A stretch of 64,000 bases of DNA, from the NCBI RefSeq assembly GCF_001427795.1, contig NZ_LMHJ01000001.1:1101773-1165772 (forward strand), written 5' to 3'. Each line of letters begins with the position of its first letter. Positions within the stretch are counted from its first letter, which is position 1. Below the pieces are notes generated by a model. That model was not told the origin of the DNA. It was given only the letters and a program-made list of their open reading frames with translations, and did no database searches. The translations under genes were made by a program, and so were the position numbers. Of this stretch, positions 36,381-43,821 are shown piece by piece. The DNA comes from Nocardioides sp. Root682. GTDB lineage: Bacteria > Actinomycetota > Actinomycetes > Propionibacteriales > Nocardioidaceae.

Positions 36381-36770
36381 ATGCACCTCCCCAAGACCGA
36401 TCTCCCGATCAAGATGAACGCCCTCGGCGCCACCGCCCGTCACCTGCCGAACTTCGGCATCGGCTCCGGGCCGCTGGCAGCCGAGTACTTCACCCTCGCA
36501 GCCGGCGTCGACATCGCCCCGCTGCTGCAGGGTCTGCCAGACGACGCCTGCCAGGCCGAGCACTGGGGCTACATGCTGAACGGCAAGGTCGTCGTGACGT
36601 ACTCCGACGACTCCCAGGAGTACTGCAGCGGCGGCGACGTCTTCTACTGGCCCGCAGGACACTCGGTCCGGGTCGAGGAGGACGCCGACGTGATCCTGTT
36701 CAGCGCGCAGCACGAGCACCTGCAGGCGATGAACCACATGCTCGAGAAGCTCGCGACCATCCCCGCCTGA
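36381..36770 (+). CDS. Small cupin-domain protein
   Basis: 129 residues with a single cupin barrel: AEHWGYMLNGKVVVTYSDDS and GDVFYWPAGHSVRVEED correspond to the two cupin motifs. Metal ligands would be the His/Glu in EHWGYML and the histidine in AGHS. Start ATG 36381 has an AGGAG site. It is divergently paired with the TPR regulator and probably controlled by it. Enzymatic role and substrate are unknown; it may be a small-molecule sensor or an isomerase. Confidence 0.75.
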   Translation: MHLPKTDLPIKMNALGATARHLPNFGIGSGPLAAEYFTLAAGVDIAPLLQGLPDDACQAEHWGYMLNGKVVVTYSDDSQEYCSGGDVFYWPAGHSVRVEEDADVILFSAQHEHLQAMNHMLEKLATIPA

Positions 36771-36858
36771 GAAAAGTCGACGCCGGAGTGATGCGCGGGA
36801 GCCCTGGTTGGTGCCACCATCGAAATCGGATCTCGGGCATTCCGGAAGGACACCCACC

Positions 36859-37440
36859 ATGGACACCTCCACGGCCCGCGTCGCCCTTGCTGCACTCGCC
36901 CTCCTGGCACCGGTACTGGTCGGCTGCGGCGGCGACGACGGAACTGACGGGACCGGCGGAGGCGGAGGTGGGGGCGTCCCCGAGGTCGAGGCCGCCGCCC
37001 TCGGAACGCCTGTCGACATCGAGTTCCGGTCCTCCGGCGCGACCGACACGGTCCAGGGCACCGGCACCGTCACCGTCACCGCGGTGCGGAAAGGGGCGAT
37101 CACGGACCTCACCGACGCCGGCTACGAGGTGAAGCCGGAACAGGCCGCGACCACGCCCTACTACGTCGACGTCACGTTCCAGAACGACGGCGACGTCGAG
37201 GTCGAGACCCAGGGAATGTCGGGGCGCGACCAGGACGACACCCTCATCCTTCCGCTGATCCTGCTCGACCTCAGCGGCGCGGGCTTCACACCCTGTCCCA
37301 AGGTGCCCCAGAAAGTGGCGGCAGGAGAGACGGCCAAGGGCTGCTCGATCATCCTGATGCCCGAAGGCTCCACCCTTGAGCGGGTCAGCTACAACGCGGG
37401 CGGGACCGAGGGCTTCCTCTACTGGGAATCCGGGCTCTGA
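36859..37440 (+). CDS. Lipoprotein of unknown function
   Basis: 193 residues. The signal peptide ends in lipobox LVGC (Cys22), followed by an Asp/Gly-rich linker (GGDDGTDGTGGGGGGG) and an all-beta-looking domain with VTVTAVRKGAITDL and YYVDVTFQNDGDVEVETQG, which is reminiscent of DUF4352-type telokin-like lipoproteins. Two further cysteines (TPCPKVP, KGCSIIL) could form a disulphide. Start ATG 36859 has a GGAAGGA site. It converges on the secreted-family gene copy B, with 4 bases between stops. Confidence 0.75.
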   Translation: MDTSTARVALAALALLAPVLVGCGGDDGTDGTGGGGGGGVPEVEAAALGTPVDIEFRSSGATDTVQGTGTVTVTAVRKGAITDLTDAGYEVKPEQAATTPYYVDVTFQNDGDVEVETQGMSGRDQDDTLILPLILLDLSGAGFTPCPKVPQKVAAGETAKGCSIILMPEGSTLERVSYNAGGTEGFLYWESGL

Positions 37441-37444
37441 CGAC

Positions 37445-38173
37445 TCAGGGGAAGATCGGCTCCGTGTCGAAGATGCCCGTGGCGAGCCACCGACCGCTGG
37501 AGTCGTCGAACGCCAGGCCGTGGTCGACGTCGGTCTCGTAGATGATCGGCAGCAGGCAGTTGAACTTGCCGTAGTCGGCGTAGCCGGCCGGCGTGGTGAC
37601 CTGCTCGCAGGCGCGCGGGGAGGTGGCCGGGTCGACCGGGCCGGTCGCCGTCTCGACGTAGGTCTTCAGCTCGGTCAGACCGCCCGGTGTCGTGTAGACA
37701 GCGACGGCGTCCCAGTTGCCGGCGACGGCAAAGGCCCAGATCTTGTCGGCACGGGCTCCGAGGTTGGTGCGCACCCGGTCGGCGCTCGCTGAGGTGATGA
37801 TCCGCTCGTTGACGAGCGTCCACCTGCCCTCGAGCCGGCGGTAGAAGATCCACCACTTCATGGGCACGGCGTAGGAGAAGATGCGGGACTCCTCGTAGAG
37901 GCACGCGTAGACCGGGTCGCCCGGACGACTCGCCACACTCTTCTTGCACGACGGCGCCTTGGTCCGGTGGTCATGGACCTTGAGCCAGGCCAGCATCTTC
38001 GCGTTCGTGTAGCGAGCGACCTCGTCCCACTTCTCGTGGGCGGCCAACACCAGGATCTTCGACGTCCGCGCCTCGATGTCGTTGGCGTCGACGGCCTGGG
38101 CCGGCGCAGCGGTCGGGACGGTGAGGAGTGCAGGGACGAGCATGAGGGCGAGAAGCCCGAGAAGTCGCTTCAT
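37445..38173 (-). CDS. Secreted two-repeat protein, family unknown (copy B)
   Basis: 242 residues; a paralogue of 30865-31626. The signal peptide (MKRLLGLLALMLVPALLTVP) is nearly identical and the motif SCKKSVASRPGDPVYAC is shared. Two units are visible: DIEARTSKILVLAAHEKWDE and LGARADKIWAFAVAGNWDAV, both followed by a paired-cysteine block, with WWIFYRRLEGRWTLVNERI between. The DNA upstream of the two start codons is also alike (GCTAGCCC in similar context), so the duplication included the promoter side. Function unknown. Confidence 0.75.
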   Translation of the reverse strand: MKRLLGLLALMLVPALLTVPTAAPAQAVDANDIEARTSKILVLAAHEKWDEVARYTNAKMLAWLKVHDHRTKAPSCKKSVASRPGDPVYACLYEESRIFSYAVPMKWWIFYRRLEGRWTLVNERIITSASADRVRTNLGARADKIWAFAVAGNWDAVAVYTTPGGLTELKTYVETATGPVDPATSPRACEQVTTPAGYADYGKFNCLLPIIYETDVDHGLAFDDSSGRWLATGIFDTEPIFP

Positions 38174-38213
38174 CCTGCGAGGCTAGCCCGGCAAGGTGAA
38201 GAACGCGGCGGGT

Positions 38214-39353
38214 TCAGGCGAACGCGGTGAGCCGCGCGACAGCGGCATCGATCCGCTCGTCGGTGGCCGTCAGTGCCACCCGGACGTGGTGATTGCCGGC
38301 CTTTCCGTAGAACGCACCCGGCGCGACGAGGATCCCCTGCGCGGCCAACTCGGCGACCATCGACCAGCAGTCCGGTCCGTCGGGACCCTTGGTGGTCCAG
38401 AGGTAGAGCGACGCCTCGGAGTGCTCGATCGTGTAGCCGGCGCTCTCCAGCGCGGATCGCAGCTTCGTACGACGTGCGCGGTAGCGCTCGTGCTGCACGG
38501 CGACGTGCTCCTCGTCGCCGAGGACGGCCGCCATCGCGCGCTGCGTCGGGCCGGGCATGAGCAGGCCGAGGTTCTTGCGCACGGCGAGCAGCTCGGCGAT
38601 CACCGCACGGTCACCGGCGACGAACCCACAGCGGTAGCCGGCGAGGTTGGAGCGCTTCGAGAGCGAGTGGACGATCAGGATGCCGTCGGAGGAGCCACCA
38701 CACACGTCAGGATGCAGGACCGAGACGGCCTCGCCGTCCCAGACGCAGTCGAGGTAGCACTCGTCGGAGACGAGCAGCACGCCCCGCTCGCGGCACCAGT
38801 CGACCACCTTCTTGAGGTGCTCCTTCGGGAGCACCCGGCCGGACGGGTTGGACGGCGAGTTGATCCAGAGCAGCTTCGGCGTCTCCGGTCCGAAGCTGGT
38901 CAGGGAGTCGGTGGCCACCGAGGTCGCGCCGACGTACGCCGCGCCGACCTCGTAGGTCGGGTAGGCGAGTGCCGGGAAGCCGATGATGTCGCCCGGGCCA
39001 AGGCCCAGGTGTGCAGCCAGGTTGGAGATGAACTCCTTGGAGCCGATCAGCGGCAGCACCTGGTCGAGCCCCAGACCGGTGACGCCGTGCGTGCCGGCGA
39101 GCCAGTCGACAACGGCCTGCCGCACCTCGGGAATGCCGATCGTGAGCGGGTAGCCGGGCGAGTCGGCTGCCGCCGCGAGCGCGGTACGGGCCACCTCGGG
39201 CGTCGGGTCGACCGGCGTACCGATGGACAGGTCGACGATGCCGTCGGCATGCGCGCGCGCCTGTTCGGCGTACTGCGTCAACTGGTCCCAGGGAAAGTCG
39301 GGAAGCCGCCGCGAGACCGGTTTCGAGGCTCGCTCTGCTCGCACCTCAACCAT
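38214..39353 (-). CDS. dapC: Succinyldiaminopimelate transaminase
   Basis: 379 residues, class I/II aminotransferase. It makes N-succinyl-2-amino-6-ketopimelate interconvert with succinyl-DAP in lysine and DAP synthesis. Marks: DLSIGTPVDPTPEVARTAL, SPSNPSGRVL, and the PLP lysine in SLSKRSNLAGYRCGF. The protein begins MVEVRAERASKPVSRR before the family-type start LPDFPWDQL; those first 12 residues are encoded by a dispersed repeat (39319-39351), which also supplies the ATG. It lies 11 bases after fdxA, a usual actinobacterial pairing. The native start codon seems to have been replaced. Confidence 0.92.
   Translation of the reverse strand: MVEVRAERASKPVSRRLPDFPWDQLTQYAEQARAHADGIVDLSIGTPVDPTPEVARTALAAAADSPGYPLTIGIPEVRQAVVDWLAGTHGVTGLGLDQVLPLIGSKEFISNLAAHLGLGPGDIIGFPALAYPTYEVGAAYVGATSVATDSLTSFGPETPKLLWINSPSNPSGRVLPKEHLKKVVDWCRERGVLLVSDECYLDCVWDGEAVSVLHPDVCGGSSDGILIVHSLSKRSNLAGYRCGFVAGDRAVIAELLAVRKNLGLLMPGPTQRAMAAVLGDEEHVAVQHERYRARRTKLRSALESAGYTIEHSEASLYLWTTKGPDGPDCWSMVAELAAQGILVAPGAFYGKAGNHHVRVALTATDERIDAAVARLTAFA
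39319..39351 (-). repeat. Dispersed 33-bp palindromic repeat covering the dapC start
   Basis: The element GGTTTCGAGGCTCGCT...CACCTCAACC (plus-strand view) is an imperfect palindrome found again at 53300-53332 with one substitution. On the coding strand it reads as VEVRAERASKP and overlaps the first codons of dapC. Ends resemble those of the 35-bp repeats at 2873 and 63369. Confidence 0.8.
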
Positions 39354-39364
39354 CGAGGCGGAGC

Positions 39365-39694
39365 TCAGTGTTCGTCGTGGATCTGCGGCTCGAGGGCCGC
39401 CACGAACTCGGCGTCCTTGTCGATCTCGCCCATCTTGGCGGCACCGCCGGGGGAACCGAGGTCGTCGAAGAACTTGACGTTGGCGTCGTAGTAGTCCTTC
39501 CACTCCTCCGGGACGTCGTCCTCGTAGAAGATGGCCTCCACCGGGCACACGGGCTCACAGGCACCACAGTCGACGCACTCGTCGGGGTGGATGTAGAGCA
39601 TCCGCTTGCCTTCGTAGATGCAGTCGACCGGACATTCATCGACGCACGCACGGTCCTTCAGGTCAACGCACGGCTGCGAGATGATGTAGGTCAT
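39365..39694 (-). CDS. fdxA: 7Fe ferredoxin
   Basis: 109 residues with cysteines at 9, 17, 21, 25, 40, 43, 46 and 50, giving one 3Fe-4S and one 4Fe-4S cluster ([21 protein letters not shown]). The acidic C-terminal tail ([20 protein letters not shown]) is typical of actinobacterial FdxA. It carries electrons to monooxygenases or reductases that cannot be identified here. It precedes dapC in the same transcript. A strong inverted repeat lies upstream at 39739-39763. Confidence 0.95.
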   Translation of the reverse strand: MTYIISQPCVDLKDRACVDECPVDCIYEGKRMLYIHPDECVDCGACEPVCPVEAIFYEDDVPEEWKDYYDANVKFFDDLGSPGGAAKMGEIDKDAEFVAALEPQIHDEH

Positions 39695-39738
39695 CGGGTT
39701 CCTCCTGGACAGGGGCCTTCAACTGCGGAGACTGTGGG

Positions 39739-39763
39739 TCGATACGAAAGGGTTTCGTATCGA
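39739..39763. promoter_or_regulatory. Candidate operator between fdxA and the GNAT gene
   Basis: A perfect inverted repeat, TCGATACGAAA and its complement around GGG, lies in the 91-base divergent gap. A TAGTAT hexamer ends 8 bases before the GTG of the GNAT gene and would suit a -10 box for a nearly leaderless transcript. The regulator is unknown. Confidence 0.5.
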
Positions 39764-39785
39764 GGGTCAGCCTAGTATCCCTCTC

Positions 39786-40781
39786 GTGCCTTCCGCGCGG
39801 AGACCCTCCCCTTCTGGACAAGATCCGTCGGTCGCCCCTCCTTCCGGCCACACGCTGGGCCCTCACGTGGTCGGCCAGCGGGTCGTCGTACGACGTCTGG
39901 TCCGCGGCGAGACCGGCCCGAGCGGCGGCCCGGCGATGACCGATCTCCTGGGTGTGTGCATCGCGTGGGCGGACGGAGTCTGCGTCGTCCAGCCCGAGAC
40001 CGGCGACGCCGTCACCATCGCGCTGGCCGACATCGTCTCCGGCAAGCCTGTGCCACCCCGCCCCTCGACACGGAGCCGGATCAGCTCCCGGGAGGCCGAA
40101 GGCAGGACGGGATCGCTGTGGCCCGCACTGGAGCGGGTCGCCCTCGGCGAGTGGGAGCTGCGTTGCGACCAGGCTCCGACCGGGCCGCTGCGCAAGCGGG
40201 CCAACTCCTGTCTGGCGATCGGCGACCCGGGCTGCTCCATCGACGATGCCACCGCGCACGTGGTGGCCTTCTACACCGAGCGCTCGCGTGATCCGCTGGT
40301 GCAGGTCGAGGCAGGCTCGGACGTCGAGGACAGCCTGCGAGCCGTGGGCTGGCGCCCACTCGAGTACGGCGAGGCGCAGCTGCGTCTCGCGTCGATCTCC
40401 CGGGTACGCCGCTCGCTCCCTGCGCCCCGCCACCAGGTCGAGCTCGCCGCGACCGGGCCGCACGCCGTGGCAACTGCCGGGACGGGCTGCGATCCCGTTG
40501 CCGAGGCGCAGGCGATGCTCGAGGGCGACTGGCTCGGCATCTACGGACTGACCGTGGATCCGGCGCACCGTCGCCGCGGCCTGGCGAGCGCGGTCCTCTC
40601 CGAGCTCCTCGAGTGGGGTGCGGAGCAGGGGGCGTTGACCGCCTGGCTGCACGTGGAGACCGCGAATCCCGACGGTCTCGGCCTCTGGGAGTCACTGGGG
40701 TTCGAGCAGCACCACACCTGTCGTTACTACGCGCCGCCCAGCGCCGACAGCTCAGCGAGCGCGGCACCCGTCAGCCGGTAG
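39786..40781 (+). CDS. GNAT-family N-acetyltransferase with N-terminal extension
   Basis: 331 residues: a variable N-terminal half (VGQRVVVRRLVRGETGPSGGP, then a small beta-barrel-like TDLLGVCIAWADGVCVVQPE) and a C-terminal GNAT domain whose acetyl-CoA loop is LTVDPAHRRRGLASAVLSEL. The substrate is unknown. GTG 39786 gives the full N-terminus; the region is divergent from fdxA. Its last 55 bases overlap the next GNAT gene tail to tail. Confidence 0.82.
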   Translation: MPSARRPSPSGQDPSVAPPSGHTLGPHVVGQRVVVRRLVRGETGPSGGPAMTDLLGVCIAWADGVCVVQPETGDAVTIALADIVSGKPVPPRPSTRSRISSREAEGRTGSLWPALERVALGEWELRCDQAPTGPLRKRANSCLAIGDPGCSIDDATAHVVAFYTERSRDPLVQVEAGSDVEDSLRAVGWRPLEYGEAQLRLASISRVRRSLPAPRHQVELAATGPHAVATAGTGCDPVAEAQAMLEGDWLGIYGLTVDPAHRRRGLASAVLSELLEWGAEQGALTAWLHVETANPDGLGLWESLGFEQHHTCRYYAPPSADSSASAAPVSR

Positions 40782-41221
40782 GTCGTCCACTCCTGCATCG
40801 GGCGCGCACCGAGCGCCTCGTAGAACTCGATGGCGGGGGTGTTCCAGTCCAGCACCGCCCACTCGACGCGCTGATAGCCGCGCTCGACGGCGATCGTGGC
40901 CAGCGAGGTCAGCAGCGCCTTGCCAAGGCCGCTGCCGCGCTGCCCGGGCTCGACGTAGAGGTCCTCGAGGTAGATGCCAGGGACGCCCGTCCACGTGGAG
41001 TAGGTGCGGAACCACAGGGCGATCCCGACCACCCGATCGTCGGCCTCGGCCACCAGCACCGACGCCACCGGGTCCGGCCCGAACAGCCAGGTGTGGAGGT
41101 GTCCCTCCGTGGTCGCGACCGCATCGGGCTCGCGCTCGTAGGCCGCGAGCTCGCGGACCAGGCGCAGGATGTCAGGGACGTCCGTGGGCGTGGCCTCACG
41201 GACGCCGTCGGGCAGTCGCAT
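40727..41221 (-). CDS. GNAT-family acetyltransferase, diamine/SSAT-like
   Basis: 164 residues, about the usual length for single-domain diamine or spermidine/spermine acetyltransferase-like proteins: VREATPTDVPDILRLVRELA, ALWFRTYSTWTGVPGIYLEDLYV, the acetyl-CoA loop EPGQRGSGLGKALLTSLA, and WAVLDWNTPAIEFYEALGA. The substrate could be a polyamine or an amino acid, but that is only family inference. It is upstream of and co-directional with nothing on its strand within the operon gap: 4 bases separate it from the CBS gene stop. Confidence 0.82.
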   Translation of the reverse strand: MRLPDGVREATPTDVPDILRLVRELAAYEREPDAVATTEGHLHTWLFGPDPVASVLVAEADDRVVGIALWFRTYSTWTGVPGIYLEDLYVEPGQRGSGLGKALLTSLATIAVERGYQRVEWAVLDWNTPAIEFYEALGARPMQEWTTYRLTGAALAELSALGGA

Positions 41222-41225
41222 CCGG

Positions 41226-42611
41226 TCAGCCGCGGGCGAGGAACATCAAGAGGTCGTGCCGGGTGAGCACACCGATCGGCTTGCCGTCCTCGTGCACGAG
41301 TACGGCGTCCGCGGACTCGAGCAGCGGCACCGCATCGGTGGCGTCCTCGGTCGACCCGATCGTCGGGAGCGCCGGCGACATGTGCGCTTCGACCGGATCG
41401 GTCAGCTTGGCCTTGCCCGTGAAGAGGGCGTCGAGCAGGGCGCGCTCGGAGACCGAGCCGGCCACCTCGGCCGCCACGATCGGCGGCTCGGCGCGGACGA
41501 CGGGCATCTGCGAGACGGCGTACTCCTGGAGGATGGCGACCGCTTCGGCGATGGTCTCGTTCGGGTGTGTGTGGATGAGTGTGGGCAACCCGCCGGTCTT
41601 GCCGTGCAGGATCTCGCCCACGGTCCGGGCCGGGGCGGGCTGACCGGTGCTGAAGCCGTACTGCGCCAGCCAGTCGTCGTTGAAGACCTTGCTGAGGTAG
41701 CCGCGGCCGGAGTCGGGCAGCAGCACCACGATGATCGCGTCGGTCCGGCCCTCGGCAGCCAGCTCGTGGGCCAGCTGCCGGGCAGCAAAGGCCGCCATGC
41801 CCGAGGATCCGCCGACGAGCATCTGCTCCTCGCGGGCCAGGCGCCGGGTGAAGGCGAACGAGTCGGCGTCGGACACCTCGATGACCCGGTTCGCGACGTC
41901 GCGGTCGTACGTGTCGGGCCAGAAGTCCTCACCGACACCTTCGACCAGGTAGGGCCGCCCGGTGCCGCCGGAGTAGACCGAACCGGCCGGGTCCGAGCCG
42001 ACGACCTCGACCGCGGCGTTCTGCTCCTTGAGGTAGCGACCGACACCGCTGATGGTGCCGCCGGTGCCCATGCCGGTGACGAAGTGCGTGATCCGTCCCT
42101 CGGTCTGGCGCCAGATCTCCGGGCCGGTCTCCTCGTAGTGGGAGCGCGGGTTGTGCGGGTTGGAGTACTGGTCGGGCTTCCACGCACCCGGCTGCGAGGC
42201 CAACCGGTCGCTCACGTTGTAGTACGAGTCGGGGTGCTCGGGCGCGACGGCGGTCGGGCACACGACGACCTCGGCGCCGTAGGCCTTGAGCACGTTGCGC
42301 TTGTCCTCACTGACCTTGTCCGGGCACACGAAGATGCACTTGTAGCCCTTCTGCTGCGCGACCATCGCCAGTCCCACGCCCGTGTTGCCCGAGGTCGGCT
42401 CCACGATCGTGCCACCGGGCTTGAGGGCGCCGGACTCCTCCGCGGCCTCGATCATCCGGCTCGCGATCCGGTCCTTCACGGATCCACCGGGGTTCAGGTA
42501 CTCCACCTTCGCGAGGACCAGCGGTCCGTCGCCGGGCAGGTCCAGGCACTTGTTGAGCCGGACGAGCGGGGTGTTCCCGATGAGCTGCAGCAGTGACTCG
42601 ACGTACTCCAT
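41226..42611 (-). CDS. cbs: Cystathionine beta-synthase
   Basis: 461 residues. It condenses homocysteine with serine to cystathionine using PLP. The lysine anchor is Lys46 in NPGGSVKDRI; GTSGNTG-type loop appears as PTSGNTGVGLAM and the glycine loop as GTGGTISGVGRYL. Two CBS regulatory domains occupy about residues 335-461 (LPTLIHTHPNETIAEAVAIL, DAVLVHEDGKPIGVLTRHDL) and may bind adenosyl ligands. ATG 42611 gives the family start. Together with AhcY it forms part of transsulphuration, though O-acetylserine sulphydrylase activity is an alternative. Confidence 0.93.
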   Translation of the reverse strand: MEYVESLLQLIGNTPLVRLNKCLDLPGDGPLVLAKVEYLNPGGSVKDRIASRMIEAAEESGALKPGGTIVEPTSGNTGVGLAMVAQQKGYKCIFVCPDKVSEDKRNVLKAYGAEVVVCPTAVAPEHPDSYYNVSDRLASQPGAWKPDQYSNPHNPRSHYEETGPEIWRQTEGRITHFVTGMGTGGTISGVGRYLKEQNAAVEVVGSDPAGSVYSGGTGRPYLVEGVGEDFWPDTYDRDVANRVIEVSDADSFAFTRRLAREEQMLVGGSSGMAAFAARQLAHELAAEGRTDAIIVVLLPDSGRGYLSKVFNDDWLAQYGFSTGQPAPARTVGEILHGKTGGLPTLIHTHPNETIAEAVAILQEYAVSQMPVVRAEPPIVAAEVAGSVSERALLDALFTGKAKLTDPVEAHMSPALPTIGSTEDATDAVPLLESADAVLVHEDGKPIGVLTRHDLLMFLARG

Positions 42612-42647
42612 GACCTCACCGTAGCGGCCCCTCCGTAAGGTTGGCCC

Positions 42648-43670
42648 GTGAGCAAAGCCGCTGCAGCCCGCAAGCTCGCCGCCGCCGCGTTGTACGGCGG
42701 CGGCGGTCTGTCTGCGCTCGGCGCCGGCCTCTACGGCGTGCTCAGCGCCGAGGCCAAGCTCGCCCGCCGCACGATCGGTCCCACGCGCGAGGAGCCGCCG
42801 CCGGACGCGACTGGTTGGTACGGCCGCGGCCGGCCCGGACCGGCGATCAGGATCGCGCTGCTCGGCGACTCCAGCGCTGCCGGCTACGGCGTCGACCGCG
42901 TCGAGGAGACGCCCGGTGCCCTGATCGCCACGGCCGTGGCCGAGCATGCCGACCGACGGGTCTACCTCAAGGAATTCTGCGTCGTCGGCGCGAAGTCGTC
43001 CGACCTCGCCTCCCAGGTCGATCGGGCGTTGCCGATCGAGCCGGAGGTGACGGTGATCCTGATCGGTGGCAACGACGTCACCCACACGATGCGCCCCTCC
43101 CAGTCGGTGCGCTACCTCTCCGAGGGCGTACGACGCCTGATGGATGCCGACGCGAAGGTGGTCGTCGGCACGTGTCCTGACATGGGCACCGTCCAGCCAA
43201 TCGCTCCCCCACTGCGCCAGGTCGCCCGGGCGTGGTCACGCCGCCTCGCCGCCGCCCAGACCATCGCGGTCATCCAGGCGGGCGCGCGCACGGTGTCCCT
43301 CGGCGACGTGCTCGGCCCGGAGTTCGCCGCAGCACCCGCCCTGTTGTTCGGCCCCGACCAGTTCCACCCGTCCGTGGAGGGCTACAAGGCGTTGGCCGGA
43401 GTCCTCATCCCGTCGGTCCTGGCCGCGCTCGAGCAGGCTCCTCCGGCGGAGACCGAGCTCGAGGCGTTCCGCGGCGAAGGCGTGCTGCCGGTGAGCCGCG
43501 CGGCCATCCAGGCCGTCAACGAGCCCGGCACCGAGCTGGACGGCACCGAGATCGGCGGCCTGCGGGCCGGCGTACGCGGCCTGTGGGTCGAGCTGCGGCA
43601 CCGCCGCAGCCGTCAGCACGTGCCCGGCGAGGCGCCCGAGGAGCACGAGAGCGCGCCAGCTGCGCAGTGA
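42648..43670 (+). CDS. SGNH/GDSL-type hydrolase, probably membrane-anchored
   Basis: 340 residues. After an Ala/Gly-rich hydrophobic N-terminus (AAAALYGGGGLSALGAGLYG) comes a GDSL domain: nucleophile block LLGDSSAAGYGV, block III GGNDVTH, and the Asp-x-x-His pair in DQFHPSVEGY. Such proteins hydrolyse esters on lipids or cell-wall glycans. Start GTG 42648, divergent from cbs across 36 bases. The first hairpin of the palindrome cassette begins 25 bases after its stop. Confidence 0.85.
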   Translation: MSKAAAARKLAAAALYGGGGLSALGAGLYGVLSAEAKLARRTIGPTREEPPPDATGWYGRGRPGPAIRIALLGDSSAAGYGVDRVEETPGALIATAVAEHADRRVYLKEFCVVGAKSSDLASQVDRALPIEPEVTVILIGGNDVTHTMRPSQSVRYLSEGVRRLMDADAKVVVGTCPDMGTVQPIAPPLRQVARAWSRRLAAAQTIAVIQAGARTVSLGDVLGPEFAAAPALLFGPDQFHPSVEGYKALAGVLIPSVLAALEQAPPAETELEAFRGEGVLPVSRAAIQAVNEPGTELDGTEIGGLRAGVRGLWVELRHRRSRQHVPGEAPEEHESAPAAQ

Positions 43671-43694
43671 CCTCGCTCGTGGCCGGTCGGGCTC

Positions 43695-43757
43695 CGGTTC
43701 AACTACCGAATTTGTCGCGGCCCGGCCGCGAAGGCAGCAAATTCGGTAGTTGAACCG
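43695..43757. repeat. Long hairpin, left copy, bracketing a nuclease-like gene
   Basis: Twenty-base arms CGGTTCAACTACCGAATTTG and its exact complement enclose a 23-base centre, which itself contains a 7-bp hairpin (TCGCGGC/GCCGCGA). The right arm ends 64 bases before the ATG at 43822. The copy at 44887-44949 has the same arms, the same 63-base length and an unrelated centre. Confidence 0.9.
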
Positions 43758-43821
43758 CAGCCCCGGAGCAACCCTGTGGAGAACCTCCGGCCCGTACGCC
43801 GCTGGCACGGATGCTGGGGCG

